A DNA stretch of 64,000 nt from Rhodotorula mucilaginosa (GCA_034406715.1 CP137873.1:496001-560000); one strand, 5' to 3'. Numbered from the stretch's first letter, positions 1 through 9,419 are shown. Made by a program: numbers and translations. The notes: generated from the letters alone by a model not told the origin.

Positions 1-609
1 CAACCGACCCGAACCGTCGTCGTCTGCCCAGCTCTGTGCCGGTTTCAGCGACGGCCGGACTGCGGTCGTCGACGCGTCCTTCTTCCTCGGCGCGCCGTTG
101 ACTGCAGTGGCACCTTTGGATGCCGACGCTGCCCCCTTGCTGCCCTTGTCTTCGGTTCCGCTCGACTCGTGGCCGGCTCTCCGAGCCTCGCCCTTCTTGC
201 CGCCGCCTTCCTTGGCCTGCTTCTTCCCCCGCGACGACTGCGTGCTGGCGGGCGCAGCCTTTTCCTTCTTGGTCACCTTTTCCCAACCGTCGTCGTCCGT
301 CGTCTTTGCACTCTCTGACTTGTGCTTTGCGGTCGAGGCGCGCGGGTCGGACGAGCGGGCAGCAGATGGCGCCGAAGTGTCAGTGTTGGCCTTTGCCGAG
401 GCGCGCCAGTTGTCGGACGTCGAGGCCTTGGAAGGGCCGTTCGATTTGGGCTTGGATGTCGACTGCCTGCGCTGTGCTGCTCCTGGAGGCGGCGTCGTCG
501 TTGACGACGTCGAAGCGGAAGGCTGCTCGACGGCGGCTGGCTTGTCGGCAGCGACAGCGTCGGGTGCGCCCTCGGGCGGGTTAGCAGCGAGCTTGGCCCA
601 CGTCGACAT
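1..609 (-). CDS. Low-complexity protein, 5' end only (runs off left edge)
   Basis: From an ATG at 609 the minus strand stays open to base 1 (about 203 codons) with no stop or obvious intron. The visible part is rich in Ala, Ser, Lys, Thr and Pro and looks disordered. It begins MSTWAKLAANPP and contains DDDGWEKV, with a second Trp-Ala-Asp-Asp-Asp stretch close to the edge. No folded domain is visible. Such N-termini occur in La-motif RNA-binding proteins (Sro9/Slf1/LARP1 type), whose La domain would lie beyond the edge, so this identity is only a suggestion. Codon usage (GC-rich third positions) matches the neighbours. A gene is likely; the function is unknown. Confidence 0.6.
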   Translation of the reverse strand, partial: MSTWAKLAANPPEGAPDAVAADKPAAVEQPSASTSSTTTPPPGAAQRRQSTSKPKSNGPSKASTSDNWRASAKANTDTSAPSAARSSDPRASTAKHKSESAKTTDDDGWEKVTKKEKAAPASTQSSRGKKQAKEGGGKKGEARRAGHESSGTEDKGSKGAASASKGATAVNGAPRKKDASTTAVRPSLKPAQSWADDDGSGRL

Positions 610-1244
610 GGTTGCGCAGCGTGTCTGGCTAGGCTCGGAACTGCCTCGAGTGCGCTAGCGGCGAGGCGAGAAAAGTTGTCGTGGGATCGGCTAAGGCGGC
701 GAGCCGGCTCGACGAACTGGCTCGGGGTAGAAAGAGCGACTGGGTCGAGTGGGTCGTTCGAGGGTGTATCTACCTCGCAAGGTCACTGGTAAGCTCTGCT
801 CGGCGGTGCGCGGTAAGCGTGTCCGGGCAACCGCGAGCTGCTCCTTCTTTCGACTCGCCGTCCGTCTTTCGTTCCCCATTGTTCACTTCCCGTTCACTCT
901 AGTCTGGGGCTCTCATTCGCTCGGGGTGATGTGTTTGCGGGTTCGCTGCTGCTCGGCCAGCCTTCTGGCTCGCTCCGGTGCTCCTGCACCGCCCGTCGCC
1001 TGCTTTCAGCTTCACTGCGCGCGGCCGGCGACTCGAAGAAAACTTTTCCTTCTCCTACACAACGACCGACTTGCTAAATAGGATGCGAGTCGGTAGCCCA
1101 CAGGCACTCGCTCGAGGCGTCAGGAACAGCTGTGCGCCGAGCTGATGCACACAATGGTGCGGCGAGCCAGACGTCAATGGCTAGCTGGAACGGGGTGTAT
1201 CGCTCTCCGTAGCACCTCTCAAAATATGGCGGGAGGGCAGCTTC
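610..1244. other. Intergenic, probable promoter of the left-edge gene
   Basis: No open frame here has convincing coding character on either strand. The stretch directly upstream of the minus-strand gene at 609 should hold its promoter and 5' UTR. I see no clear TATA box or repeat. Confidence 0.4.
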
Positions 1245-1270
1245 GCGCTCTGCCGATGAGCTAGATCCCC
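1245..1270 (-). pseudogene. 5' fragment of tRNA-Ala
   Basis: These bases match tRNA-Ala(AGC) positions 1-26: acceptor 5' strand, the A box and D arm. The match ends before the anticodon stem. There is no B box, so RNA polymerase III should not make a tRNA here. It was copied together with about 215 bp of the tRNA's upstream flank. Confidence 0.8.
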
Positions 1271-1484
1271 CTTTGATGTCGTCGCAGGCAATCCTTGCAG
1301 ACCTGACAGTAAATGCCCCCGCCGCCGCTCTGCTCCTGGGGCAACACGAACGCACAGCTGCTTGACTCGGCTCCCTGCTGTCGCCATGAGCTGCTCGTCA
1401 AGCGCTCCCTCACTACGCCAAAACTTACTTTGCAGAGCAGCCGCTCGGTGGCGTCCAGACGGCCAAAACGGCGGCAAGCGGGGC
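1245..1484 (-). repeat. Inverted repeat, arm 1 (partner 4002-4242)
   Basis: These 240 bases are the reverse complement of 4002-4242 with only about four mismatches by eye, nearly all at the inner end (around 1468, 1472 and 1479). The outer end at 1245 stops abruptly inside a copy of the first 26 bases of the tRNA-Ala gene found intact at 4217. The repeat contains no protein-coding frame of its own. High identity in non-coding sequence suggests a recent duplication or ongoing gene conversion. Confidence 0.85.
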
Positions 1485-2955
1485 ACAGGACCTTGCACGG
1501 CCGCCGGAGCGAGCACGAGTGTACGACGAGCTAAGTTACTAGTGGCGGCTGAAGAGCACGGCCGGTGTCATGCTGCCAGCTTCTCAGACGAGCGACAAGA
1601 ACAGACCGCTCCCTTTCCGAAAACAGCACGCTGCTACAGAGTCCGGGCTCTTTCCACGGCCCTGAGCACCGACAGGTCTGTGCATACCAATATTTGCTGT
1701 ATACGCAGTGAAAAGATGGCGCACAGAGCTGTATTCCGTGACGCGGAACTTCGAGGAAGGCCCGAGTGGCAAATGTCCAGGCACTTTGATCGGCACGCTG
1801 GACTGTTGAGTCCCTACTCTACTGACGTTTCATATGCTGCCGCCGAAGCCCCTTCCTAGACATCTGCATCTCAACCAGAACAGTTGAGACAGCAAAGTCT
1901 TCCTCGAGTCGCAAGGCCACGCACTCTGCGCCCGATATCGGTATTTCGGGGCGCTCCTCTGCCGTCCCCGGGTTGGTCATATCAGCGGCGATGTGACCTC
2001 AGTGTACTGGTCAGACTCGTCGTCTGGAATGGAGTGTCTACTCGAGTCGCGCCTTTCCAACTTTAAAGTGCCGAACCATCACTTGTCGCAGAGCTACCGT
2101 TCCGCATCGGAAACGCGAGCACTCATCTGGGCGACAGTTGTGAATTAGGAGGAGTCTATGAAGGACTGCTGGGAAACGAACTCGCAGTTCTTACCCGCTC
2201 CGAGGCTGTAGGCATGTCAGCTCACGGCCGCCGCCGGGTGGACCTTCTCAGCGTTCCGACCCTATGCGTTGGACCGGTTACAAGGCTGCGGAGGGGACAG
2301 AGACACCTTTTGGGGGTCTACAATAGCTGTACTTCCTGATGTAGCAGCAAGACTCACCATAGTGAAGCAGGTCGGCGCGTTGCTCGTGCTGACCTGCCCG
2401 CAACTTCGCAATTCCGTCTAAGGACGAAGTCAAGCGAGCTACAGCTCGGATGTCGCGAGGCTCGCTTAGAATTCCGCACACGATAGAAATGAGAATACAC
2501 AGGTCTCGGGACGTCGGAAGGAGTACACAAGCAAGAGCATGAGCACGGTGTATTCGGAAGGCAAATACAGTCCAAGCTCCGGCGGCGGGTGCTGAGGAGG
2601 TGAGAATGTGGAAGCCCACCCACGAATGGACTCGTTGGCGTCTTGATCACAGTACAGGATGTGCCCGCGAGTACCGCCCTGTGATCACTGCTTGAGGGAT
2701 CACGACGCGAGAGACTGGCACTTGTCGCGGTGATCCTTTCATCCTTCACGACCTCCACTCGGCGATGCAGCGATCTCCGTTTCGGCCACAGATATGGGAA
2801 GGAGGTACAACATGATGCAGGACAAGTTCTGAATGCGACCCAACGCCGAGGGCTGGTCCTGAGCAGCCCTTGTTCGAGAATCGAATGTGATCAGTTTTCT
2901 ACACCCCTCTGCTACCTCGCGATACTACCCAGACGATCCATGATCTCATACACAC
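1485..2955. other. Gene-poor spacer inside the inverted repeat
   Basis: About 1.5 kb with only short open frames (about 140 codons at most) that show no motifs, no consistent codon bias and no plausible splicing. I find no transposase, reverse transcriptase, terminal repeat or RNA gene. It may be decayed sequence. Confidence 0.4.
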
Positions 2956-3912
2956 GTTACAGAGAGCGATGTCACCATACAGTACGAACCCGAACTCGCT
3001 TGATGCGTCGGCACAGGAGCTGCCGGCGGGATCGGCCGTGGCGGCGCGCTCCAACTCGCCTCGCGCGGCTGCCAGCTCGTCCTTGGCGACGTGTCGCCCC
3101 TGGAGGCGGGAGACAAGGTCGTGGCCCACATCTGCGCCACGGCTGAGAAGCGGGGCATACCTCCGGTTCGCGTTCGCGTTCGCTTTGTCCGCGTCGAGAT
3201 CTCGAACGAGACCAAGGTCGAGCCTTTCGTCGCAGCAGGCGTCGCCGAGTTCGGAAGGATCGACGGGCTGGCTCATTGCGCCAGTATCAACCCGTTGAGG
3301 AAGATCTAGCACGAAGTCGATGCGAGCTTTTTCGACCAGGTCGTCGCCGTCAACCTGCGCGGAACTTTTCTCGTCAACAAGTACTTCACACGCGCCGTTA
3401 TGGAGGCACAGGAGAAAGGCCAGCAACCTCCGAAAGGCGGCTATTCGGTCGTCCATCTCGGGTCAAACGCAACCGAACGTCAACCTTGACCGCAGATGTG
3501 CGTTTGTTTCGCATGCGCTTGTTTCCTCGCAGCTTCATCTGACGCGGAGATGACCTGTCTAGTGCGCCACGAAACACGCGATTCTCGGCACTGTCACAAC
3601 GGCAGCTCGCGAGTATGCTGAAAAGAACATCCGCTTCGACCTTGTTGCGCCCGGTACGTTTCGAGGGCCTCAGCTGGAACCGCCGGTCGGAAAGCCTTGT
3701 TTACACTCTGCGTGCAGGTCCGGTCAAGACGCGGATGCTGCTCGACCTGTTGGATCAAGGATTACCGGTCGACCATATCACGGACCCGGTGCCGATGAAG
3801 CGGATGGGCGAGCCTGAAGAGATCGGCCACCGCGGTCGAGTTCCTCCTCGGACCCGCTGCGAGCTTTGTCACCGGTAGCATGCTGTCCATAGATGGAGAC
3901 ATGACGGCGTAA
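2956..3912 (+). pseudogene. Short-chain dehydrogenase/reductase pseudogene
   Basis: Collinear SDR pieces are visible: the Rossmann motif TGAAGGIGRG (from 3013), an AVNLRGTFLVNKYF helix (about 3345-3385), ATKHAILG after the catalytic-Tyr region (about 3566), a VAPG motif (about 3648), PMKRMGEPEEI (about 3790) and the C-terminal SIDGDMTA ending at TAA 3910-3912. A well-formed intron remains at 3655-3717 (GTACGT...GCAG), joining VAPG to PVKTRML. The reading frame is broken: in-frame stops at 3001, 3307 and 3487, a frame change before 3563, and one extra base near 3825. No start codon leads into the Rossmann fold. The expected catalytic Tyr next to ATK is not readable. This was a host NAD(P)-dependent oxidoreductase; its substrate cannot be told. 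Confidence 0.8.
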
Positions 3913-4001
3913 GAGGGTAACGTTCGGCAGGAATATCATTCACCTCATTGTTGTACCGCTCCGGCGGCCGTCGCGCGCACCACTCAACTTCTGCCGGAAT
4001 C

Positions 4002-4242
4002 TGCCCTGCTTGCCACCGGTTTGGCCGTCTGGACGCCACCGAGCGGCTGCTCTGCAAAGTAAGTTTTGGCGTAGTGAGGGAGCGCTTGACGAGCAGCTCA
4101 TGGCGACAGCAGGGAGCCGAGTCAAGCAGCTGTGCGTTCGTGTTGCCCCAGGAGCAGAGCGGCGGCGGGGGCATTTACTGTCAGGTCTGCAAGGATTGCC
4201 TGCGACGACATCAAAGGGGGATCTAGCTCATCGGCAGAGCGC
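4002..4242 (+). repeat. Inverted repeat, arm 2 (partner 1245-1484)
   Basis: This arm holds the 5' flank of the intact tRNA-Ala gene plus its first 26 bases; the inverted copy lies 2.5 kb to the left. Since the tRNA is complete only here, this arm is probably the source. The segment between the arms carries the decayed SDR gene. Confidence 0.85.
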
Positions 4243-4299
4243 TCGCTTAGCATGTTTACAACGTGCGAGAGGTGCAGGGTTCGACTCCCTGGTTCTCCA
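4217..4299 (+). tRNA. tRNA-Ala (anticodon AGC) with 11-nt intron
   Basis: The cloverleaf folds by eye: acceptor 4217-4223 with 4292-4298 and discriminator A at 4299, D arm GCTC/GAGC, anticodon stem CTCGC/GCGAG, and T stem CAGGG/CCCTG. The anticodon loop reads TTAGCAT with anticodon AGC at 4249-4251. An 11-nt intron occupies 4253-4263, one base 3' of the anticodon (37/38), the canonical eukaryotic site. The A box begins at 4224 and the B box GGTTCGACTCC is at 4278-4288. The acceptor stem has one T-T mismatch at pair 6-67 and one G-T pair. After A-to-I editing the IGC anticodon would read the GCN codons abundant in this genome. Confidence 0.95.
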
Positions 4300-4325
4300 A
4301 AGTCACTTCGAGTGTACGGCAAATC

Positions 4326-4337
4326 TTTTGGTTTTTT
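4326..4337 (+). terminator. RNA polymerase III terminator of tRNA-Ala
   Basis: A T4 run (4326-4329) followed by a T6 run (4332-4337) lies 27-38 bases after the mature 3' end. This is the usual pol III stop signal. Confidence 0.7.
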
Positions 4338-5103
4338 ACCGGGAACCCCGTCGTCTGCGTTTTTTTCAGCCCAAGAGAAATCAAGAGGCTCAGCCAGAGC
4401 AATTGTACCAAGCTATACGGAACAAGTCCGTCTGGAGCTCACTACACACCTAAACAGGCACGAATGCGGGCTTGAGCAACTTGAGCTGCTGTGGCGGCGT
4501 GCGATTGAGAAGGTCCTGCTTGCGAATGGAATCTGTGGGACAATGCTGCTGGATGCGCTGGTAGACTATACACCGAGAAGAAAGATACGACAGCAATGTG
4601 AGAGTTGATGTCTAAACAATGGCGTATTGACCCCATGAGAACCTAAATGACCGTGTGAGAACCTACATGACCGTGTCGGGTGTGAGAAGGTCTGCGGAAC
4701 TCGTTTGTCCGCCCTAGATTGTCCTTGTGCAAGTGAATAATCATCTTCTTTGGATCTTTCTCAGCACGATGAAGCAATAACTGCAAGAAGCAGGCAGCTT
4801 GTGATTGCGCAACAACCTGCAAGCAAAGCAGGTGGCCAGTCAAACCTATTGTAGCTCCTGACGCGCTGCCTAGCTGGCGAGTAGGGCGAGTGTGGAAATT
4901 AATGGGACATCGTCGAGAGAGCGAGCTCCGGGCGCCCCTGGCCGCAACGTGCGCCAAATGCCCGGGATACCGCGGTGGTGCAAGGATCCCGGCGATTCAG
5001 CAATCTCCGAGCTAGCTCAGGCTGCAAGTTGCTCTCGCTCAGCGCGCACAGACAGGCTAGTCTTGGAGACAGCCTGGTACAAACACCTGCTCTCGTCGAC
5101 TGC
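4338..5103. other. Intergenic, upstream of the RNase III-like gene
   Basis: No gene is seen. It holds a 20-nt tandem duplication (4636-4675) and probably the promoter of the gene starting at 5104. An in-frame extension back to 4975 exists but begins without ATG. Confidence 0.4.
4636..4675 (+). repeat. Two tandem 20-nt units
   Basis: Two adjacent copies of a unit starting TGAGAACCTA differ at one base (A or C at unit position 11). Each contains ATGACCGTG. Function is unknown; replication slippage or a doubled regulator site are both possible. Confidence 0.7.
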
Positions 5104-6202
5104 ATGTCAGTGCCTTCCGCCTCGAAACGTCCGCTTCCGCCCGCCCGCCTCAACTGGGATCTGCCACCGCTGCCCCTCGAGACGCTCGACCTGCCACCGC
5201 TGCCAGCCGTGAACGACGCAGAGTTGGCTCGTCAGGCGCGTACTACAGCACAGCACATTGCTGCCGCGGCTGGCCGAACGGGCAATTTGAGGCGCGAGGA
5301 CGAGCTCTCGTCCTATCGCCGACTCCAGTACGTGGGCGATGCGGTCCTCCACGACCTGTACGCGCGCACGCTCTATCGGCAATTCCCGCGGGCTGATTCG
5401 GGATTACTGAGCGTGAGTAGATCCACTGCGAAATTCCTGCTCGGGCGCCAGCCTGGGGTGACGCCGGTTTGAACCCGCAGAAGATGCGCGGAATCTTGAG
5501 TTCCAACATCTCGCACAGTTACTTGGCTTGGTACTACTACCTCGACAGGGACATCATTGACGAGCCGGAGCCAGAACGGCCGTCTGCCAACTTTCGGGCG
5601 CGCAGAGAGATGCAGAGCATCAATGCGGATCTGTTCGAGGCCAGGATTGGTGCACTCGCGCTGGATGGACAGACGTCCGAGATCGAGACGTGGCTCTCCC
5701 TCTTCATCTTGGGCGCGAAAGAAGCCTTGGAGGCAGTCGCCGGTGCGAACGAAGCGGAGATGGGGACGTCGAGGCGGAATCGCAACCGCAAGCGCAAGGC
5801 GGAAACAGGGCAGTTCTGCGACGGGCGTGAAATGGGTCAGTAATCCCTCTTGCCAAGACTGGGTTAGATGTCTGCAAGAAAGTGACTGAACCCGATTTCT
5901 CGACAGACCCCCGCACATACACTCGTCGCATTTCGCACCTCGACTCGTGTCCTTCGACGACGGATTCCGTCTTCGGATGGGATGAACGCGTCGGAGAAGA
6001 CCGTCGCTGGCACTCGCATCTCATTGCGTATACCGTCGACAATCAAGCTCATACCCTCGCTTGCGGCATCGCCACTGCGCTTGCCGACTCGCACAATCGC
6101 GCGCTCACAAACGCGGTGGCGCTGCGGTCTTTCGAGGCGGTTCGTCCTTTCCTCAGCTTGTCCGTACGTAGCGCAGAGGCGTCGAGCGCTTGTGTAGTTT
6201 AG
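5104..6202 (+). CDS. RNase III-domain protein, partly degenerate active site
   Basis: Three exons (5104-5412, 5481-5835, 5907-6202) give 319 residues with all phases consistent. The RNase III core is clear: YRRLQYVGDAVLHDLYARTLYRQF (split here: YRRLQYVGDA then VLHDLY) at residues 71-94, and ADLFEARIGALALDG at 152-166. In bacterial RNase III the metal-binding residues are E38, E41, D45, D114 and E117. Here E38 and E41 align with Arg72 and Gln75, while D79, D153 and E156 are kept. The C-terminal 100 residues end in a weak dsRNA-binding-like segment. The N-terminus has a duplicated DLPPLP motif. Residue loss suggests a structural or RNA-binding role, as in mitochondrial ribosomal proteins mL44/mL57, or a divergent enzyme; I cannot decide. 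ATG 5104 is the first in-frame ATG. Confidence 0.75.
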
Positions 6203-6757
6203 GTATCGCCTGAAATCTTTTGCATTGTGCACCCTGTGCTGAGTTCACGTCTTTTTCGCTCCTCAGGTGGCCAGTCAACCCTTCCTCCGAGAACGGAAGA
6301 TCACGCATTCGTAGCTCGTAGCGTATCCGCAGTCATCACTGTAAGGTAGTCCCGCGGCGCGTCCGCGAGAAACAACGAAAAGGAATGCAGAAGCTCTCAA
6401 ATTTCTGACGGTGGCGGTCGCGTCGGTGGCGATTTCGAGTTTGTTCGGAAAGCAGACGAGGAGCTGCGCATGCTCAAGCATCCCCTACAAGGTAGTGAAG
6501 GACAGTGCAGGTACAGCTGAACATTACGCATCAAGTTGCGTACACACTGGCAAAGCAGGACGCGATGCGGCCACTTTAGGAAGGTCAGAGTCTCCGATGC
6601 ATCGGGCCATAGCGACCAAGGAGTGAACGTGCAGGACTGAATGGGCTCTGCACATTACCAACTATCTATAGCTGGTCAAACAACCACCTGCCGAAAGCTG
6701 AAAACGACGGTCAATGCTCTTGCAGACCCGACATTTTTGCCGAACCGAATTGAGTCC
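6203..6757. other. Convergent intergenic region
   Basis: 3' flanks of the RNase III-like gene (+) and the DUF6534 gene (-). No open frame with coding character. Confidence 0.4.
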
Positions 6758-8219
6758 CTACACCGGCGACGTCACGCAATGATCCTTCCTCGAACCTCGC
6801 CTAGGCCGTTGCTTGTTGAGCGGGTTCTCGTTGTCTTCGTCGATGCGGACCTCCCGTTGCTGATGCACCGTGACAATGAGCGGAGTCCGCGGCGTGCTCC
6901 CTTCAGAGGAACGCGCTCGTGAAAGCCGCGAGAGAGTCGGGACCGTGATCGTGTGATGCGACGTCGTCCACTCTGCCGCCGGCACGGGCGCAGGTTTGCG
7001 TTCGATTGGCGGCAAAATTCGCGGTTCTTGCAGGTCGACCACGCCGAGTCGCGAATCGATCACACGCCGACTCGAGACGGAAAAGGTGAACAGGGCGATA
7101 CCGTACAGGGCGCCTAATGGAAGCCATAGTCTAGGAAGGCTTGAATCAGTGTTGTACCTGGACAGAGATACCAGAGGGTAAACTCACGCGGCAGTCACGA
7201 AAGACTGGAGCTGGTAATCCTTGTAGACCGACTCGACCGCGGCTACGACGATGGAAATAATCGCCGTGTACGCCGCTGTCCGCAGCACGATAAAGATGAG
7301 GGTGCGGAGGACGGAGTCGGTCTCGCGATTGAAGCCGGCGATTCGGGATTTCAAACTGTAAGCGGCGGCGAGCGAAATCGAGACGTCCGTGATCGCGCTT
7401 GACCACAACCATACTGCTGCCGACGACGCCCAATGCATGATGAACACGTCTTGATGATGGTACTGGAAAGCGGTCGAGACGGTCAGCGGGTTCCGACGAC
7501 CGAAGCTAGGTGGGGCGAAACAAAGCTCACAAAGATCCCAGCGAGGCAGGCAAGGATGCTCCCGGTCAGAACGGCCAATATCAGAAGCACCATCCACACG
7601 CCAAAGACGATCCTCGCCCAGGCGCAGGGTAACAGCTGCGTACAGGCCAAAGGCGGTCGACATCAGCTTCATCCGTTGACGAGGCGTGCTCAGACCCTCA
7701 CCTTGCCGGCGCGATACGCCAGAGCGACCTCGGTGACGACAGCGATCAAGCCCCCCAACAGAGGAAGCGCATTCCAAGGTAGATCGCCGTTCGAAAGGAA
7801 AGCCCATGTCCGGTTCTGCCACACTTTCAACGGTTGGCGTAGCATCAGCCACTTTTGCCGATCTTGTCAGAGTACAAGCAACACACCTGACGATATGAAC
7901 GCCTCGTAAAAGCAGAGACCCGTATACGCCGTATTGAGCGTGAGCGAGAGCGTCAAGGCAGTTCGGCCAAGAAGCCCGGTGCTGGCGAGCTCTCCCGACG
8001 TGTAGCAATTCAAGAAAAGAGCGAGGAATATGCCGTAGAGCAGGATCTGGGTAAGGTAGCCTGCCTGGGCTGGTCCTGAGGTTGGTGCACGGAGAGAGCG
8101 AGTCAGCGTCCGCAGAACTCTCTCCCTGCAGCAGTTAGTCACTTGCCCATGGCCCAGGTGGCGACATTTTGCGGAGCGGAGTACGTTGGGACGTCGGTGA
8201 TACCGAACGTTCCGGGCAT
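6758..8219 (-). CDS. DUF6534-type multi-pass membrane protein
   Basis: Six exons read on the minus strand (8219-8147, 8075-7887, 7862-7702, 7635-7531, 7462-7188, 7139-6758) give 394 residues in a consistent frame. Hydrophobic segments match the roughly seven-helix plan of the fungal DUF6534 family, including ILLYGIFLALFLN, WMVLLILAVLTGSILA and the family core with TDVSISLAAAYSLKSR, RTLIFIVLRTAAYTAIISIV and LYGIALFTFSVSSRRVI. The C-terminal 90 residues are a polar tail. The family's molecular function is unknown. Two junctions are odd: intron 1 fits only as GC-AG (GCAAGT...CAG, 8146-8076), and intron 2 would be only 24 nt (7886-7863), although it restores the frame and removes a stop. The start is the ATG at 8219; an ATG at 8325 opens a longer but less plausible leader. 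Confidence 0.75.
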
Positions 8220-8537
8220 TTGAAGTCGTCTGGCACACGTCTGTACCGACGTGGAGTGAAGGGTGGAGAAGAAAGCATGGCGCACGGGAAAGGCGCACAG
8301 CGCAGAAAGCGGAAGAAGCCAACATAGATGACTTAGGTCCTGAAAGAGCAAGCTCTTGTGGGCCGCGACCGCCTACGGCCTTGCCCCGAAAGAGCTGAGC
8401 GGGACGGGTCGGAAAATTGCTTGATTGGGCAACTCGACCCCGCCGACACAGCTCGTCTTCAATGCTCTGTTTACAGCATAGACAGAACGTTCAGACTAGG
8501 TCTAGCTCCTGTGTGAATGCAAGGCGCGATCTGCGAG
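8220..8537. other. Intergenic between two minus-strand genes
   Basis: Promoter region of the DUF6534 gene and 3' end of the F-box/ankyrin gene. Nothing else seen. Confidence 0.35.
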
Positions 8538-9419
8538 TCAGCGAGAGCAAGCCATGGAACATCGCGGAGCGAATGGCGCACCTTTGGCGGTGAGGTAGTC
8601 GACGATGGCCCACTGCTTCGACTTGACCGCCGTCTCTAGCATGATGCTTGTCGCCGCGCACCGGTCTTCCATCTTTCGCCTCTTGCCGCCTCCGCCGTCG
8701 CTATCCCGCCGCCGCTTCTGGGCTGTTCTCGACCCTTTCGCGACGAGCACGACGTCGTCCGAGAGCGGCTCGTCGGTTCGTTCCGAGCCCGGTTCCATCA
8801 AGAGTTTCACCAAGTCGAAATCTCCGTGCGAGATGGCAGTCGTGACGGCCCAGCCGTCCTTGAGTCCTGGATCTGCTCCGTGCGCGAGGAGGAGGCGGAT
8901 GAGCGGCAGATGTCGAGCAAAGACGGCTCGCGCGAGGGGATAGCCATCGTGGCTATTTGGCGACGCCGAGTATCTGTCGAGTAGATATGCTATAAAAGGC
9001 ATGTCGACTTCGGTCGGGTCTTTGCCGGCTATACGACCAACGCCCTTGACGAGTCGACGAGGAAGTTGCGGGCATTTGAGCTTCTTGCCTCGCGCGGACG
9101 CCTGCTTCTCCAATGCGTGGACCACGTCGAGGTTGCAGATGCCGTACTTGACAGCGTGCGCGAGCGTCTTGCGGTCGTGTCGGAGGTAGAGGTACCGGGC
9201 TCGGTGGTACGGGCTGGTGGCGGTAAAGACTTGCCGCAAGTAGCGGGACAGGACGGGCAAGGCCGACGACAGCGACGTCAGGTGTATATCGTACAATAGC
9301 TGCACGCAAGACACTCAGTACACTCTCACACTCTTGTCCGGCGACAGGGAGCCTGCCGGGCTTGATGAAGGAGGGAAGGCAGTGCGCACCTCGACCGGCA
9401 GATCCTCGAGCCCCGTCAT
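8538..9419 (-). CDS. F-box-like, ankyrin-repeat protein
   Basis: Two exons (9419-9390 and 9299-8538) give 263 residues. The 30-nt first exon encodes MTGLEDLPVE and joins in phase to LLYDIHLTSLSSAL, making a recognisable F-box-like start (LPVE..Y.I). Downstream are ankyrin-type units, including PLARAVFARHLPLIRLLLAHGADP, read in two parts (PLARAVFARH and LPLIRLLLAHGADP), then WAVTTAISHGDFDLVKLLM and SKQWAIVDYLTAKGAP. A basic, nuclear-signal-like RRKMEDR stretch lies between them. Such proteins often act as substrate receptors of SCF ubiquitin ligases or as scaffolds; no partner is evident. The short first exon is inferred from the splice phase and the F-box match. Confidence 0.75.

Noticed and set aside
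98-658. Plus-strand 186-codon frame at the left edge
   Set aside because: It starts without ATG support and mirrors the minus-strand gene, whose codon bias and sequence are more plausible.
1313-1534. Open frames repeated in both inverted-repeat arms, giving identical predicted peptides
   Set aside because: The shared peptides follow from the shared non-coding repeat; there is no motif and no coding bias, and the frames run into the tRNA flank.
1245-4242. Repeat arms as ends of an LTR or DNA transposon
   Set aside because: The arms are inverted, one ends inside a tRNA gene, and no transposase, integrase or polymerase remnant lies between them.
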